DNA of 54,795 nt from JBGZFC01 sp964346495 (GCA_964346495.1 CAYFUW010000003.1:1-54795); one strand, 5' to 3'. Numbered from the stretch's first letter, positions 43,926 to 52,351 are shown. Translations and numbers: made by a program. Notes: generated by a model not told the origin, from the letters alone.

Positions 43926-45605
43926 GTGAGTAAATTAACCAAAGAGCAAAGAAGAAAAAACATGCAATCAAACAAATCTACAGGTACAAAACCTGAACTT
44001 TTGTTGGGCAAAGCACTCTTTGCACGAGGACACCGTTACCGCAAAAACAATAAAACTGTATTTGGGAAACCTGACTTTACTTTCAAAAAACTTAAACTAG
44101 CAATTTTTGTAGATGGTGAGTTTTGGCATGGAAAAAATTGGGAAGAACGGAAATATGACCATAAAAGCAATAAAGAATTTTGGATCAACAAAATAGAACA
44201 AAATATTGAAAGAGATATAGAAGTAAATAATACCCTAAAAAATCAAGGCTGGACAGTTTTAAGATTTTGGGCCAAAGAAATTGAACAAAATTTAGTATCT
44301 TGCGTTTTGCAAATTGAAAAAGTAATTGAGGAATTAAAAATGAGATTTAAAGAGAAAGTTTCTTTAGAAACGTTTGATGACAAACAGTTTAGAATAAGGC
44401 TGATAGAACCTGAAGATAATAAGGAGGCAGCTCTTACTCACTATTTGCACAACTCAAAAGATGATGCCGGGAAGTTTTTCAAAAACGATGCTGTAGAATT
44501 TGCAAAGGAAGTTTTAGAATACAAATACCCAGAAGATGATATTTCTCTACAAGTAGCTGAAGAAGCATTACAGTACGGACTATTTGACTTGATGGACGTA
44601 CCATTTCCACCAACAGCTAAACCCAAATTTAGTTTTATTGACTTATTTGCAGGAATTGGAGGTTTTCGTATAGCATTACAAAATCTAGGTGGGAAATGCA
44701 TATTTAGTAGTGAATGGGATAAAGAAGCAAAAAAAACCTACAAGGCTAATTTTGGAGAAACACCTTTTGGTGACATCACTAAAGAGGAAACAAAGTCATA
44801 CATTCCTGATAATTTTGATATACTCTGTGCAGGATTTCCTTGCCAAGCATTTTCTATTGCCGGTAGACGTGGAGGATTTGAGGATACTAGAGGAACATTA
44901 TTCTTTGATGTCGCGGAAATCATAAAGCGCAAACAACCCAAAGCCATATTTCTTGAGAACGTAAAAGGTTTAAGAAATCATGATAGAGGAAAAACCTTAG
45001 AAACTATATTAAATGTACTAAGAGCTGACCTAGGATATTTTGTTCCTGAACCTGAGATAATAAATGCTAAAGATTTTGGAGTTCCACAAAATCGCGAGCG
45101 AATTTTCATAGTAGGTTTTCATCCTAGTACTGGTGTCAATACATTTGATTATCCTGAACCTTTGAATAAAGTTGTCACTTTTGCAGATATTAAAGAGGAA
45201 AAGGTACCTGCAACAAAATATTACTTATCAACACAATATCTTTCAACATTAGAAAATCATAAAGCGAGACACGAAAGTAAAGGAAACGGTTTTGGTTATC
45301 AAATAATAAATGATGAAGAAATTGCAAATGCTGTAGTATGTGGAGGCATGGGACGGGAAAGGAATTTGGTTTATGACCATAGAATTACTGATTTTACTCC
45401 AACAACCAACATAAAAGGAACTGTTAATCGTGAAGGAATTAGAAAAATGACACCAAGAGAGTGGGCTAGATTACAAGGTTTCCCCGATGAGTTTATCATT
45501 CCGGTAGCTGATTCCTCTGCTTATAAACAATTCGGCAACTCAGTCGCTGTACCTGCAATACAAGCGACTGCAAAAGAAATACTAAAACTAACCAAATTAA
45601 TATAA
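43926..45605 (+). CDS. Vsr endonuclease - C5-cytosine methyltransferase fusion
   Basis: One 559-residue protein holds two enzymes. Residues 1-137 are a Vsr-type T:G mismatch endonuclease: LTKEQRRKNMQSNKSTGTKPELLLGKALFARG, GKPDFTF (Asp50, the catalytic Asp position of E. coli Vsr), IFVDGEFWHG and GWTVLRFW. Residues about 235-559 are a C5 methyltransferase: FIDLFAGIGGFRIAL, catalytic GFPCQAFS (Cys306), FLENVKGL, GVPQNRERIFIVG, TPREWARLQGFP and KQFGNSVAVP. The start is a GTG; an internal ATG at 44340 (residue 139, MRFKEKVS) sits at the junction and could give free methyltransferase. The HpaII-like nuclease gene follows by 7 bp, so the target is inferred to be CCGG. The fusion would repair the T:G mismatches made when methylated C deaminates. 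Confidence 0.9.
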   Translation: MSKLTKEQRRKNMQSNKSTGTKPELLLGKALFARGHRYRKNNKTVFGKPDFTFKKLKLAIFVDGEFWHGKNWEERKYDHKSNKEFWINKIEQNIERDIEVNNTLKNQGWTVLRFWAKEIEQNLVSCVLQIEKVIEELKMRFKEKVSLETFDDKQFRIRLIEPEDNKEAALTHYLHNSKDDAGKFFKNDAVEFAKEVLEYKYPEDDISLQVAEEALQYGLFDLMDVPFPPTAKPKFSFIDLFAGIGGFRIALQNLGGKCIFSSEWDKEAKKTYKANFGETPFGDITKEETKSYIPDNFDILCAGFPCQAFSIAGRRGGFEDTRGTLFFDVAEIIKRKQPKAIFLENVKGLRNHDRGKTLETILNVLRADLGYFVPEPEIINAKDFGVPQNRERIFIVGFHPSTGVNTFDYPEPLNKVVTFADIKEEKVPATKYYLSTQYLSTLENHKARHESKGNGFGYQIINDEEIANAVVCGGMGRERNLVYDHRITDFTPTTNIKGTVNREGIRKMTPREWARLQGFPDEFIIPVADSSAYKQFGNSVAVPAIQATAKEILKLTKLI

Positions 45606-45612
45606 AGAACAA

Positions 45613-46689
45613 ATGTTAACTGGAAACAAAGGTGAATGGAGTGAAGTTTACACGCTTCTGAAAATTATCGCAGACAAACAGCTTTTTGCGGGTGATAGTA
45701 ATTTAAATAAAATTGAGAAATTAATTTATCCAATAATAAAAGTTTTACGTGATGAGTCAAATGGGACATTTGAGTTTAGTTATGATAATGATTTGGTAGT
45801 TGTAAAAAATCCCGGCAAAGAATTAAGAATACCAATAAATGAGTTTCAAAAACAAGCATATTTTTTATTAACTAAACTCAAAGGAAAAACAAAAGCCACT
45901 TTTTCAATCCCAGAGACTGAAGAGTTTATTAATTCCTTCAATAGCAATTCTATTAAAGCAAGATCTAGCGTAAAAACAGATATTAAAGTTGTGATACATG
46001 ACTATCGAACAGGAACAACACCTGAACTGGGTTTCAGCATCAAATCGCAACTTGGAGATGCTTCTACTTTATTAAATGCAGGAAGAACAACAAATTTTAT
46101 TTATAAAATAAATGGATTAAATTTAACTACCGAACAAATTTCTAAAATTAACTCAATTAGTACATGGAGGAAAATAAGAGACCGAGTTAAGGAAATACTT
46201 AAACTTAATGGAATATTCCAATTTGAAAGACCAGAAAGCCCAGTTTTCGAAAATAATTTAGTATTAATTGACAGTGCGTTACCAAAAATAATTTCTGAAA
46301 TTCTGGTCTTATATTATAGTTCCGATTATTCTACAGTTTCGGATTTGGTCTCTGAAATTTCAAAAACTAATCCGCTTAAATTTAATTTAGAAAACAATCA
46401 TCCTTTTTATTCATATAAATTCAAACGATTTTTAACAGACATAGCTCTAGGCATGATGCCCTCATCTGTTTGGACCGGAGAATTAGACGCTACAGGTGGA
46501 TATCTAGTTGTAAAAGATAATGGAGAAGTTTTGTGTTACCACATTTATAACCGCAATGAATTTGAAAATTATCTGTTTGCTAACACAAAATTAGAAACTG
46601 CTAGTAGTACAAGACATAAGTTTGGAACTATTTACGAAGAAAACGGATCAATTTATTTTAAATTAAACTTGCAAATACGTTTTATATAA
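45613..46689 (+). CDS. HpaII-family type II restriction endonuclease
   Basis: A 358-residue protein, the same length I recall for R.HpaII, beginning NKGEWSEVYTLLKIIADKQLFAGDSNLNKIE, the characteristic HpaII-family N-terminus. TDIKVVIHD (Asp123, Asp130) followed by ELGFSIKSQLGDASTLLNAG (Ser142-Ile-Lys144) looks like a variant D-(E/S)xK nuclease core. The C-terminal half has YKFKRFLTDIALGMMPS and WTGELDATGGYLVVKDNGEVLCYHIYNRNEFENYL. Expected to cut unmethylated CCGG. The codon and base use is clearly AT-richer by eye than the flanking GDPD and PhzF genes, consistent with acquisition by transfer. It is intact. Confidence 0.88.
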   Translation: MLTGNKGEWSEVYTLLKIIADKQLFAGDSNLNKIEKLIYPIIKVLRDESNGTFEFSYDNDLVVVKNPGKELRIPINEFQKQAYFLLTKLKGKTKATFSIPETEEFINSFNSNSIKARSSVKTDIKVVIHDYRTGTTPELGFSIKSQLGDASTLLNAGRTTNFIYKINGLNLTTEQISKINSISTWRKIRDRVKEILKLNGIFQFERPESPVFENNLVLIDSALPKIISEILVLYYSSDYSTVSDLVSEISKTNPLKFNLENNHPFYSYKFKRFLTDIALGMMPSSVWTGELDATGGYLVVKDNGEVLCYHIYNRNEFENYLFANTKLETASSTRHKFGTIYEENGSIYFKLNLQIRFI

Positions 46690-46748
46690 TTTATACTCAT
46701 AAATGCTTTATAAGTCTGTGAGTCAAAAACAATAACAAACCAATTCCC

Positions 46749-47537
46749 TTGAAACACCCTCTCTACCAAATCTCCGCCTTTACCGACACAGTTTTCGGAG
46801 GAAATCCAGCCTGTGTTGTTCCGCTCGACAATTGGTTGCCGGACAATGTTTTGTTGAAAATAGCTAAAGAGAACGCAGTTCCCGAAACAGCTTTTTTCGT
46901 TGACAAAGGCGACAAAATTCATCTGCGTTGGTTTACACCCGATATCGAGATGGATTTGTGCGGTCACGCCACACTTGCAACATCTCACGCTTTGGTGAGT
47001 ATTCTCGGCTACAAAAAAGATGAAATTGTTTTTGAAACTGCAAGTGGCGACCTGATTGTTAAGGTTGAAAACGGACTCTACAAAATGGATTTCCCATCCA
47101 GAATGCCTGTTGCAGCAACACTGCCAATAATAATTTCTAAATCGCTCAATATTCAACCGAAAGAGGTTTTAAAATCGAGAGACTACGTTTTGGTGTATGA
47201 AAACGAAACCGAAGTCAGAAACATAAAAATCTACAGACAACTATTCGACCAGATAAATCTCGACCCGGGAGGAGTTATCGTAACTGCAGTAGGCGATAAT
47301 TGCGATTTTGTTTCAAGATTTTTCACGCCGCAAGCATCCATTTTAGAAGACCCTGTAACCGGTTCGGCACACTGCTCTCTTATTCCGTTTTGGGCGAAAC
47401 AACTCAATAAAAAAGAACTTTATGCCATGCAAGTTTCTGAACGATTGGGCAAACTCTATTGTGAAGACAGAGGCGACAGGGTTTTTATTAGCGGACAGGC
47501 AAAAACATACTCTATCGGAGAATTTCGGATAGAATAA
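46749..47537 (+). CDS. PhzF family isomerase
   Basis: A 262-residue PhzF/diaminopimelate-epimerase-fold protein. Motifs: ISAFTDTVFGGNPACVV, the catalytic glutamate in VPETAFF (Glu46), MDLCGHATLATSHAL and the second phosphate-binding loop LEDPVTGSAHCSLIPFW (201-208 DPVTGSAH). Members outside phenazine operons are common and mostly of unknown substrate; no phenazine genes are near. The start is a TTG at 46749; no ATG precedes the conserved N-terminus. It borders the AT-rich restriction locus but has the composition of the host genes. Confidence 0.88.
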   Translation: MKHPLYQISAFTDTVFGGNPACVVPLDNWLPDNVLLKIAKENAVPETAFFVDKGDKIHLRWFTPDIEMDLCGHATLATSHALVSILGYKKDEIVFETASGDLIVKVENGLYKMDFPSRMPVAATLPIIISKSLNIQPKEVLKSRDYVLVYENETEVRNIKIYRQLFDQINLDPGGVIVTAVGDNCDFVSRFFTPQASILEDPVTGSAHCSLIPFWAKQLNKKELYAMQVSERLGKLYCEDRGDRVFISGQAKTYSIGEFRIE

Positions 47538-47559
47538 AAAAAACGGACATGTCACACCC

Positions 47560-47735
47560 TCGCTCGCGCGAGTTTCCAAACTCGTGTGTGTCGAAGACAA
47601 AAAACAATACCCACACAACTGTCCCGATAGTTATCGGGACTGAGGGGTTGAAATTATATTTTAACTAAGACAATTTTCTTTTTTCATAACCCCACCTCCC
47701 GTTTCACGGGATACTCCCCTTATCTTAAGGGGAGA
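47560..47735. repeat. Repeat cluster after phzF
   Basis: 47560-47600: CGCGCGAGTTTccAAACTCG with TGTGTGTCGAAGACAAA. 47621-47640: GTCCCGATAgtTATCGGGAC. Near 47699-47735: CTCCCGtttcaCGGGAT and CTCCCCTTatcttAAGGGGAG. The gap to prfC (377 bp) has no gene. Confidence 0.7.
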
Positions 47736-47803
47736 GCTACAAATCTTATATTTTAGCCGTGTGTAAAAAAATAAAAGGAAATATTTTTTTCGATATCGCG
47801 ACA

Positions 47804-47870
47804 CACAGATTGTAAATCCGCGCAATCGGGTGCAAGCAAGGAGTCGCACGGATTACAAATCCGCGCGAGC
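47804..47870. repeat. Two GGATTRYAAATCC elements
   Basis: CACAGATTGTAAATCCGCG with CAATC, then GTCGCACGGATTACAAATCC followed by GCGCGAGC. They are 16 bp apart, just past the prfC stop. Confidence 0.75.
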
Positions 47871-47914
47871 CAGGAAATCAAATTAGTAATTATTAATTGG
47901 AAATTTCCAACGGC

Positions 47915-49489
47915 TTAATACTCTGATGCAAAGTGAAAACGGATATTCTTAAAATCTTGTTGTGCCATAGATAAAAGGTAGCCCGATTCGGCAAGAAATA
48001 CATCCCTACCCTCTTTATCCTTAGCCATATACTGATATTTGCGTTTTTTGAAATCTTCCAGTTCGGCTGCGTCGTCGCTCTCAATCCAACACGCTTTATA
48101 GAGATTTATCGGTTCCCATTTGCATTGTGCACCATACTCGTGCAACAAACGATACTGAATTACCTCGAACTGCAACTGCCCTACGGTACCGATAATTTTT
48201 CTTCCGTTAAACTGGTTGACAAATAGTTGTGCCACACCCTCATCCATAAGTTGCTCAACACCACGTTGCAACTGTTTCGATTTCATCGGGTCGGCATTCT
48301 CGATATATTTAAACATTTCGGGCGAGAAGCTCGGTAATCCTTTAAAATGTAAATCTTCTCCCGAAGTGAGCGTATCGCCGATTTTAAAGTTTCCCGTATC
48401 GGGTAATCCCACGATATCACCTGCAAAAGCCTCATCCAAAATCTCCTTTTTCTGAGCCATAAATGCCGTTGGCGATGAGAACTTCAACTGCCTGTTCAAA
48501 CGCATATGTTTGTAGTTCACATTTCGCTCAAATTTTCCTGAACAAACTTTCACGAAAGCTATACATGAACGATGATTCGGGTCCATATTGGCGTGGATTT
48601 TAAAAACAAACCCGGTAAACGGTTCTTCATATGGGTCAACCACTCGCTCAACTGCTTGCACAGGTCTGGGCGATGGAGCAATCTGTATAAAACAGTCCAG
48701 CAACTCTTTCACACCGAAATTGTTGAGTGCAGAGCCAAAGAAAACCGGAGCCAATCGTCCTGCAAGATACTCATCTCTATCAAATTCGGGATATACTTCC
48801 GTGATTAGTTCTAAATCGTCGCGTAACTTTTTCGACAGATTTTCACCTATATGTTTATCTATTTCAGGCGAATCGATATCGAGATGCACCGATTGCGTTA
48901 CGGTTTGCTTGCTCGGTTGATACAAATCCAGACAGTTTTCGTAAAGATTATAAACTCCTTTAAATCGCTCTCCCATCTCGATGGGCCAACTCAACGGACG
49001 AACAGCGATTTTCAGCTCCTCTTCCAACTCATCCAAAATCTCGAACGGGTCGCGACCTTCACGGTCGAGTTTATTCACGAAAATCATTACCGGAGTTTTA
49101 CGCATACGGCACACTTCCATCAGTTTACGAGTTTGCGTCTCCACACCTTTGGCAATATCCACCACAACGATAACGCTATCGACAGCGGTAAGCGTGCGAT
49201 AAGTATCTTCGGCGAAATCCTGGTGACCGGGAGTGTCGAGAATATTGATTTTATGATCGTCGTACTCGAAACCCATTACCGATGTAGCCACGGAAATTCC
49301 GCGTTGCTTTTCGATTTCCATCCAGTCGGATGTAGCTGTTTTCTTTATTTTATTCGACTTTACGGCTCCTGCCACGTGAATGGCTCCGCCAAAAAGAAGT
49401 AGTTTTTCCGTTAATGTGGTTTTCCCCGCGTCAGGGTGACTAATAATGGCGAACGTGCGCCTGCGTTGTACCTCTTTTTTTAATGACAT
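47915..49489 (-). CDS. prfC: Peptide chain release factor 3
   Basis: GTPase that recycles release factors 1 and 2 from the ribosome. A 524-residue protein with a P-loop SHPDAGKTTL (17-26), switch region EKQRGISVATSVMGF and G3 motif NILDTPGHQDFAEDTYR. The FVNKLDREGRDPFEILDELE motif (G4, NKxD) follows, then the RF3-specific C-terminal part (GVEQLMDEGVAQLF, VGQLQFEVIQYRLLHEYGA). The HQDF sequence after DTPG separates RF3 from elongation factor G. The rfbD gene is upstream on the same strand, with 71 bp of repeat between. Confidence 0.95.
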   Translation of the reverse strand: MSLKKEVQRRRTFAIISHPDAGKTTLTEKLLLFGGAIHVAGAVKSNKIKKTATSDWMEIEKQRGISVATSVMGFEYDDHKINILDTPGHQDFAEDTYRTLTAVDSVIVVVDIAKGVETQTRKLMEVCRMRKTPVMIFVNKLDREGRDPFEILDELEEELKIAVRPLSWPIEMGERFKGVYNLYENCLDLYQPSKQTVTQSVHLDIDSPEIDKHIGENLSKKLRDDLELITEVYPEFDRDEYLAGRLAPVFFGSALNNFGVKELLDCFIQIAPSPRPVQAVERVVDPYEEPFTGFVFKIHANMDPNHRSCIAFVKVCSGKFERNVNYKHMRLNRQLKFSSPTAFMAQKKEILDEAFAGDIVGLPDTGNFKIGDTLTSGEDLHFKGLPSFSPEMFKYIENADPMKSKQLQRGVEQLMDEGVAQLFVNQFNGRKIIGTVGQLQFEVIQYRLLHEYGAQCKWEPINLYKACWIESDDAAELEDFKKRKYQYMAKDKEGRDVFLAESGYLLSMAQQDFKNIRFHFASEY

Positions 49490-49497
49490 TGTTTTGT

Positions 49498-49582
49498 TGG
49501 CTGTTGGCTATTGGCTATTGGCTTTTAGCTTGCTAAGCTTGTTTGCTATCTAATTTGTAATTAGTAATTAGTAATTGGTAAT
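49498..49582. repeat. Phrase repeats between rfbD and prfC
   Basis: TTGGCTGTTGGCTATTGGCT and following text to 49530 (complement of 3802-3840), then ATTTGTAATTAGTAATTAGT and a GTAATTGGTAATT stretch that runs into the rfbD stop, so the last codons of rfbD lie within the repeat. Confidence 0.6.
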
Positions 49583-50526
49583 TTATTAAAACATCGTAAA
49601 AGTCCGTTTTCCCAACTTGGAATTTCTACATGAAAAGCAGAACTAATTTTCGATTTGTCCAACACACTATATAGCGGACGTTGAGCTTTGGCACCGTACT
49701 CTTCTGTTGTAACAGGGTTAAGAGAGCACTTTTCGAGATGTGCCAACTCTCTTATCTTCTCTGCAAAACCGAACCAGGTTGTTTCGCCCAGATTGGAAAA
49801 GTGATATTTACCCGTTTTCCACTCGTTTTCTTCCGAAAATTCCAGGATATGCACAATCATCTCTGCCAAATCGGCGGCATAAGTGGGTGTTCCGTGTTGG
49901 TCGGCAACTATATTTAGGCTATCTCGTTCGCTCATCAAACGAATCATCGTTTTCACGAAGTTATTGCCAAATTCGGAATACAACCACGATGTGCGAATTA
50001 TCATCCACTCTTTGGCAAATTTACGAACCGACTCCTCACCTTTCAGTTTCGATGCACCGTAAACAGATAGTGGATTGGCTTGTAAATCTTCGGTATATGG
50101 CGTGGTTGCCTTCCCATCGAAAACAAAATCGGTAGAGATATGGATTATTCTACAATCGTTTTCGGCAGCTGCTTTCGCCAGATTCTCAGCACCAACGTGA
50201 TTTATCAGATAGGCAGTTTCTGTGTCCTCTTCTGCTTTTTCCACATTGGTATAAGCGGCACAATTGATGATATAACTAATCGATTTTGCTTTGATAAAAT
50301 CAGAAACTTGTTGCAAATCGGTTATATCCAGCGTATCAACATCGGTATAAACAAACTTGAATATATTGTTATCCATCTCATGGCGAACACGCAACTCATT
50401 ACCCAACTGCCCGTTAGCTCCTGTAATAAGCACGTTCTTTTGTACCAATCCGTAATAATATTGATGTTTTTGGGTAACTTTTTCCGTTCCGCCCAAATGT
50501 TTGTTCGAACCTGTGTAAATCGCCAT
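49561..50526 (-). CDS. rfbD: dTDP-4-dehydrorhamnose reductase
   Basis: Extended SDR enzyme for the last step of dTDP-L-rhamnose synthesis. The nucleotide-binding motif is NVLITGANGQLGNELR (GANGQLG 36-42). The catalytic Thr is in HISTDFVFDG, with Tyr156 and Lys160 in SVYGASKLKGE. IRTSWLYSEFGNNFVKTM and DQHGTPTYAADLA are typical. It starts at an ATG preceded by AAGGAG, giving a 29-residue extension (MAIYTGSNKHLGGTEKVTQK...) before the usual MxNVLITG start; a TTG at 50448 would give the normal length. The last residues (LPITNY) are encoded within the TAATTAGTAATT phrase repeat. No other rml genes are close. Confidence 0.88.
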   Translation of the reverse strand: MAIYTGSNKHLGGTEKVTQKHQYYYGLVQKNVLITGANGQLGNELRVRHEMDNNIFKFVYTDVDTLDITDLQQVSDFIKAKSISYIINCAAYTNVEKAEEDTETAYLINHVGAENLAKAAAENDCRIIHISTDFVFDGKATTPYTEDLQANPLSVYGASKLKGEESVRKFAKEWMIIRTSWLYSEFGNNFVKTMIRLMSERDSLNIVADQHGTPTYAADLAEMIVHILEFSEENEWKTGKYHFSNLGETTWFGFAEKIRELAHLEKCSLNPVTTEEYGAKAQRPLYSVLDKSKISSAFHVEIPSWENGLLRCFNKLPITNY

Positions 50527-50530
50527 GATA

Positions 50531-50537
50531 TCTCCTT
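50531..50537 (-). promoter_or_regulatory. Strong Shine-Dalgarno sequence before rfbD
   Basis: AAGGAG, 5 nt before the ATG at 50526 (AAGGAGATATCATG on the minus strand). Unusual in this window, where starts lack such sites; it decides for the longer rfbD start. Confidence 0.6.
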
Positions 50538-50565
50538 ACTAATAAATTACAATTTCCTTATTATA

Positions 50566-50589
50566 TAAAAAAACTATCGGTCAGATAGT
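50566..50589 (-). terminator. Possible leader terminator upstream of rfbD
   Basis: Minus strand ACTATC-tgacc-GATAGT followed by a run of seven T. The stem is only 6 bp and AT-rich, so this is weak. It lies between any upstream promoter and rfbD. Confidence 0.35.
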
Positions 50590-50816
50590 GATATTAATCG
50601 ATAAAACTGTCTGATTTGACTTTTTTAAAAATTCGCAAAACATTGTGTTTTAAGAACATAATCAAAACCGACTGTTTCAATCTACAAAGTAATTACTTTT
50701 TTTTTAGTATCGCAACTTTTTTAGAAAAACAAGAATGGTTTATTCTGTCATTTATTATCAAAATATATACAAAAAAAACAATTCAATATTTCTCTCCACT
50801 ATTGTCCGATTAATAA

Positions 50817-50901
50817 TTGTCCGTAGGACAAAACCGTAAATAACCACCAGATTTATCTGGGGGATAGGAAATACCAGGTTAACGAAACTCTGTAAGAGTT
50901 T
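50817..50901. repeat. Short-hairpin array C
   Basis: TTGTCCgtaGGACAA (50817-50831), CCAGATttATCTGG (50847-50860) and AAACTCtgtaaGAGTTT (50885-50901). It is preceded by ATTGTCCGATTAAT, which resembles the end arms of the 39295-39613 element. Confidence 0.65.
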
Positions 50902-50932
50902 GTCAAAACACAAAAGGTTTTATTTTTTGGAG

Positions 50933-50996
50933 AGTCGGAATTACAAATCCCTTATACAAAAGTTTTCTGATAGTCGGGATTGCAAATCTCCCCGAC
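50933..50996. repeat. Two GGATTRCAAATC elements
   Basis: AGTCGGAATTACAAATCCCT (degenerate) and GTCGGGATTGCAAATCTC continuing CCCGAC (50973-50996), matching the form at 32521. Confidence 0.7.
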
Positions 50997-51022
50997 AAAA
51001 ATCATAAATCCTTTTCTTGTCG

Positions 51023-51053
51023 TTGTAGATTACTTTATGTTTCACTATTTTTG
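51023..51053 (+). promoter_or_regulatory. Promoter of waaA
   Basis: TTG (51023-51025), 20-bp gap, TATTTTTG (51046-51053). It lies 23 bp before the ATG at 51077 and excludes the GTG at 51056 as translation start. Confidence 0.65.
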
Positions 51054-51076
51054 CAGTGTCAATTAATATCACGATT

Positions 51077-52306
51077 ATGATTTGGATGGATATCGCAGCT
51101 CAAATTGGAATGGGAGTTGCAAAAATAGCTTCGCTATGGAATAAAAAGATGAAACTTTGGGTTGATGGACGCAAAAATCTACCCGAAAGAGTTGCCGCAT
51201 CTATCGCGAAAGATGACAAGGTAATTTGGTTTCATGCCGCATCGTATGGCGAATTTGAAGAGGGTCGCCCGCTTATCGAAACCATCCGCTCACGATATCC
51301 AACTTACAAAATTCTTGTAACTTTCTTTTCGCCATCGGGTTACGAAGGACATAAAAATTACAAGTTTGCCGATTGGGTTTTCTATCTGCCACTCGACACA
51401 AAAAGTCAAGTCAAAAAATTTTTAGATGCTGCACATCCCGAAATTGCAGTTTTTATTAAGTATGAGTTTTGGCCCAATCTGTTAGCCGAAATGAAAAAAC
51501 GAAAGATCAGGACATTCCTTGTTTCTGCAAGATTTATCCCGAACTCTGCATATTTCAAATGGTGGGGCGGAGTTTTACGAAAAGCGCTAACAGCTTTCGA
51601 AACAATTTTTGTGCAAGATAAAAACTCTTTAACGCTTCTTCAAAACAGTGGTTTTAATTGTGTAATTATTGCAGGTGACCCACGTTTCGACAGAGTAAAA
51701 GAGATATCAGAAGTCATTTGGAATGAGCCAATTGTGGAAAAATTTAAGAACAATGAAAAACTCTTTATCGCTGGTAGCACGGTTAAGGGAAAAGATGACG
51801 AAGTTATTCAGGATTTGATAAATCTGAATCCCAACACTCGCTTTTTAGTGGTTCCGCACGAAATGGACAGACTGCCCATGGAAAAAATGGTAAAAGAGAC
51901 AAAAAAAGAGGCTAAAATATATTCCGAATGCAATATCGATACCGATTTCAGCAATACTCAGGTATTGATTTTAGATAGGATTGGGATGTTGGCAAAACTC
52001 TACAGATATGGAGATTGGGCTTTTATAGGCGGAGGGTTCGATTTAGGTATTCATAGCGTTATCGAAGCAACTGTTTATGGAATGCCCGCCGCGTTTGGTC
52101 CAAATTATCAAAAAAACCGACCCGGGATAGAGATGGTTGAACAAGGTATCTGTGCAGGAATAAACAGTAGCGAAGAGCTACACAAATGGTTTTCCGACTT
52201 AAAAAATGATGAAGATAAATTATCCGATTTAAGTAAAAAGGCAAAAGAATATACTTTGGCTAATTGTGGTGCTACAGAAAAAATATTGGAAGAGATTTTT
52301 AGTTAG
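51077..52306 (+). CDS. waaA: 3-deoxy-D-manno-octulosonic acid transferase
   Basis: GT30 glycosyltransferase (also called kdtA) that adds Kdo to lipid A precursors at the inner membrane. About 409 residues. The catalytic base is in WFHAASYGEFEEGRPLIE (Glu59 from this start). The acceptor-domain markers KIVVTFFSPSGYE-like (KILVTFFSPSGYEGHKN) and FIKYEFWPNLLAEMKKR are present. The donor-domain signature is FIGGGFDLGIHSVIEATVYGMPAAFGPNYQ. An N-terminal hydrophobic stretch (MIWMDIAAQIGMGVAKIA) is shorter than the usual membrane anchor. Its own promoter supports the chosen ATG. It shows that the organism makes Kdo-bearing lipopolysaccharide. Confidence 0.93.
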   Translation: MIWMDIAAQIGMGVAKIASLWNKKMKLWVDGRKNLPERVAASIAKDDKVIWFHAASYGEFEEGRPLIETIRSRYPTYKILVTFFSPSGYEGHKNYKFADWVFYLPLDTKSQVKKFLDAAHPEIAVFIKYEFWPNLLAEMKKRKIRTFLVSARFIPNSAYFKWWGGVLRKALTAFETIFVQDKNSLTLLQNSGFNCVIIAGDPRFDRVKEISEVIWNEPIVEKFKNNEKLFIAGSTVKGKDDEVIQDLINLNPNTRFLVVPHEMDRLPMEKMVKETKKEAKIYSECNIDTDFSNTQVLILDRIGMLAKLYRYGDWAFIGGGFDLGIHSVIEATVYGMPAAFGPNYQKNRPGIEMVEQGICAGINSSEELHKWFSDLKNDEDKLSDLSKKAKEYTLANCGATEKILEEIFS

Positions 52307-52324
52307 ACCCAGAAAAAAAATATT

Positions 52325-52351
52325 GTAGAGACGCGTCCCCCGCGTCTCTAC
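52325..52351. repeat. GTAGAGACGCG...CGCGTCTCTAC palindrome, copy 3
   Basis: Perfect 11-bp arms around TCCCC, 19 bp after the waaA stop. The loop differs from copies 1 and 2, while the arms are extended. Confidence 0.75.

Noticed and set aside
44340..45605. Separate methyltransferase gene instead of a fusion
   Set aside because: No stop codon separates the Vsr part from the methyltransferase part, so the fusion stands; the internal ATG remains only a possible second start.
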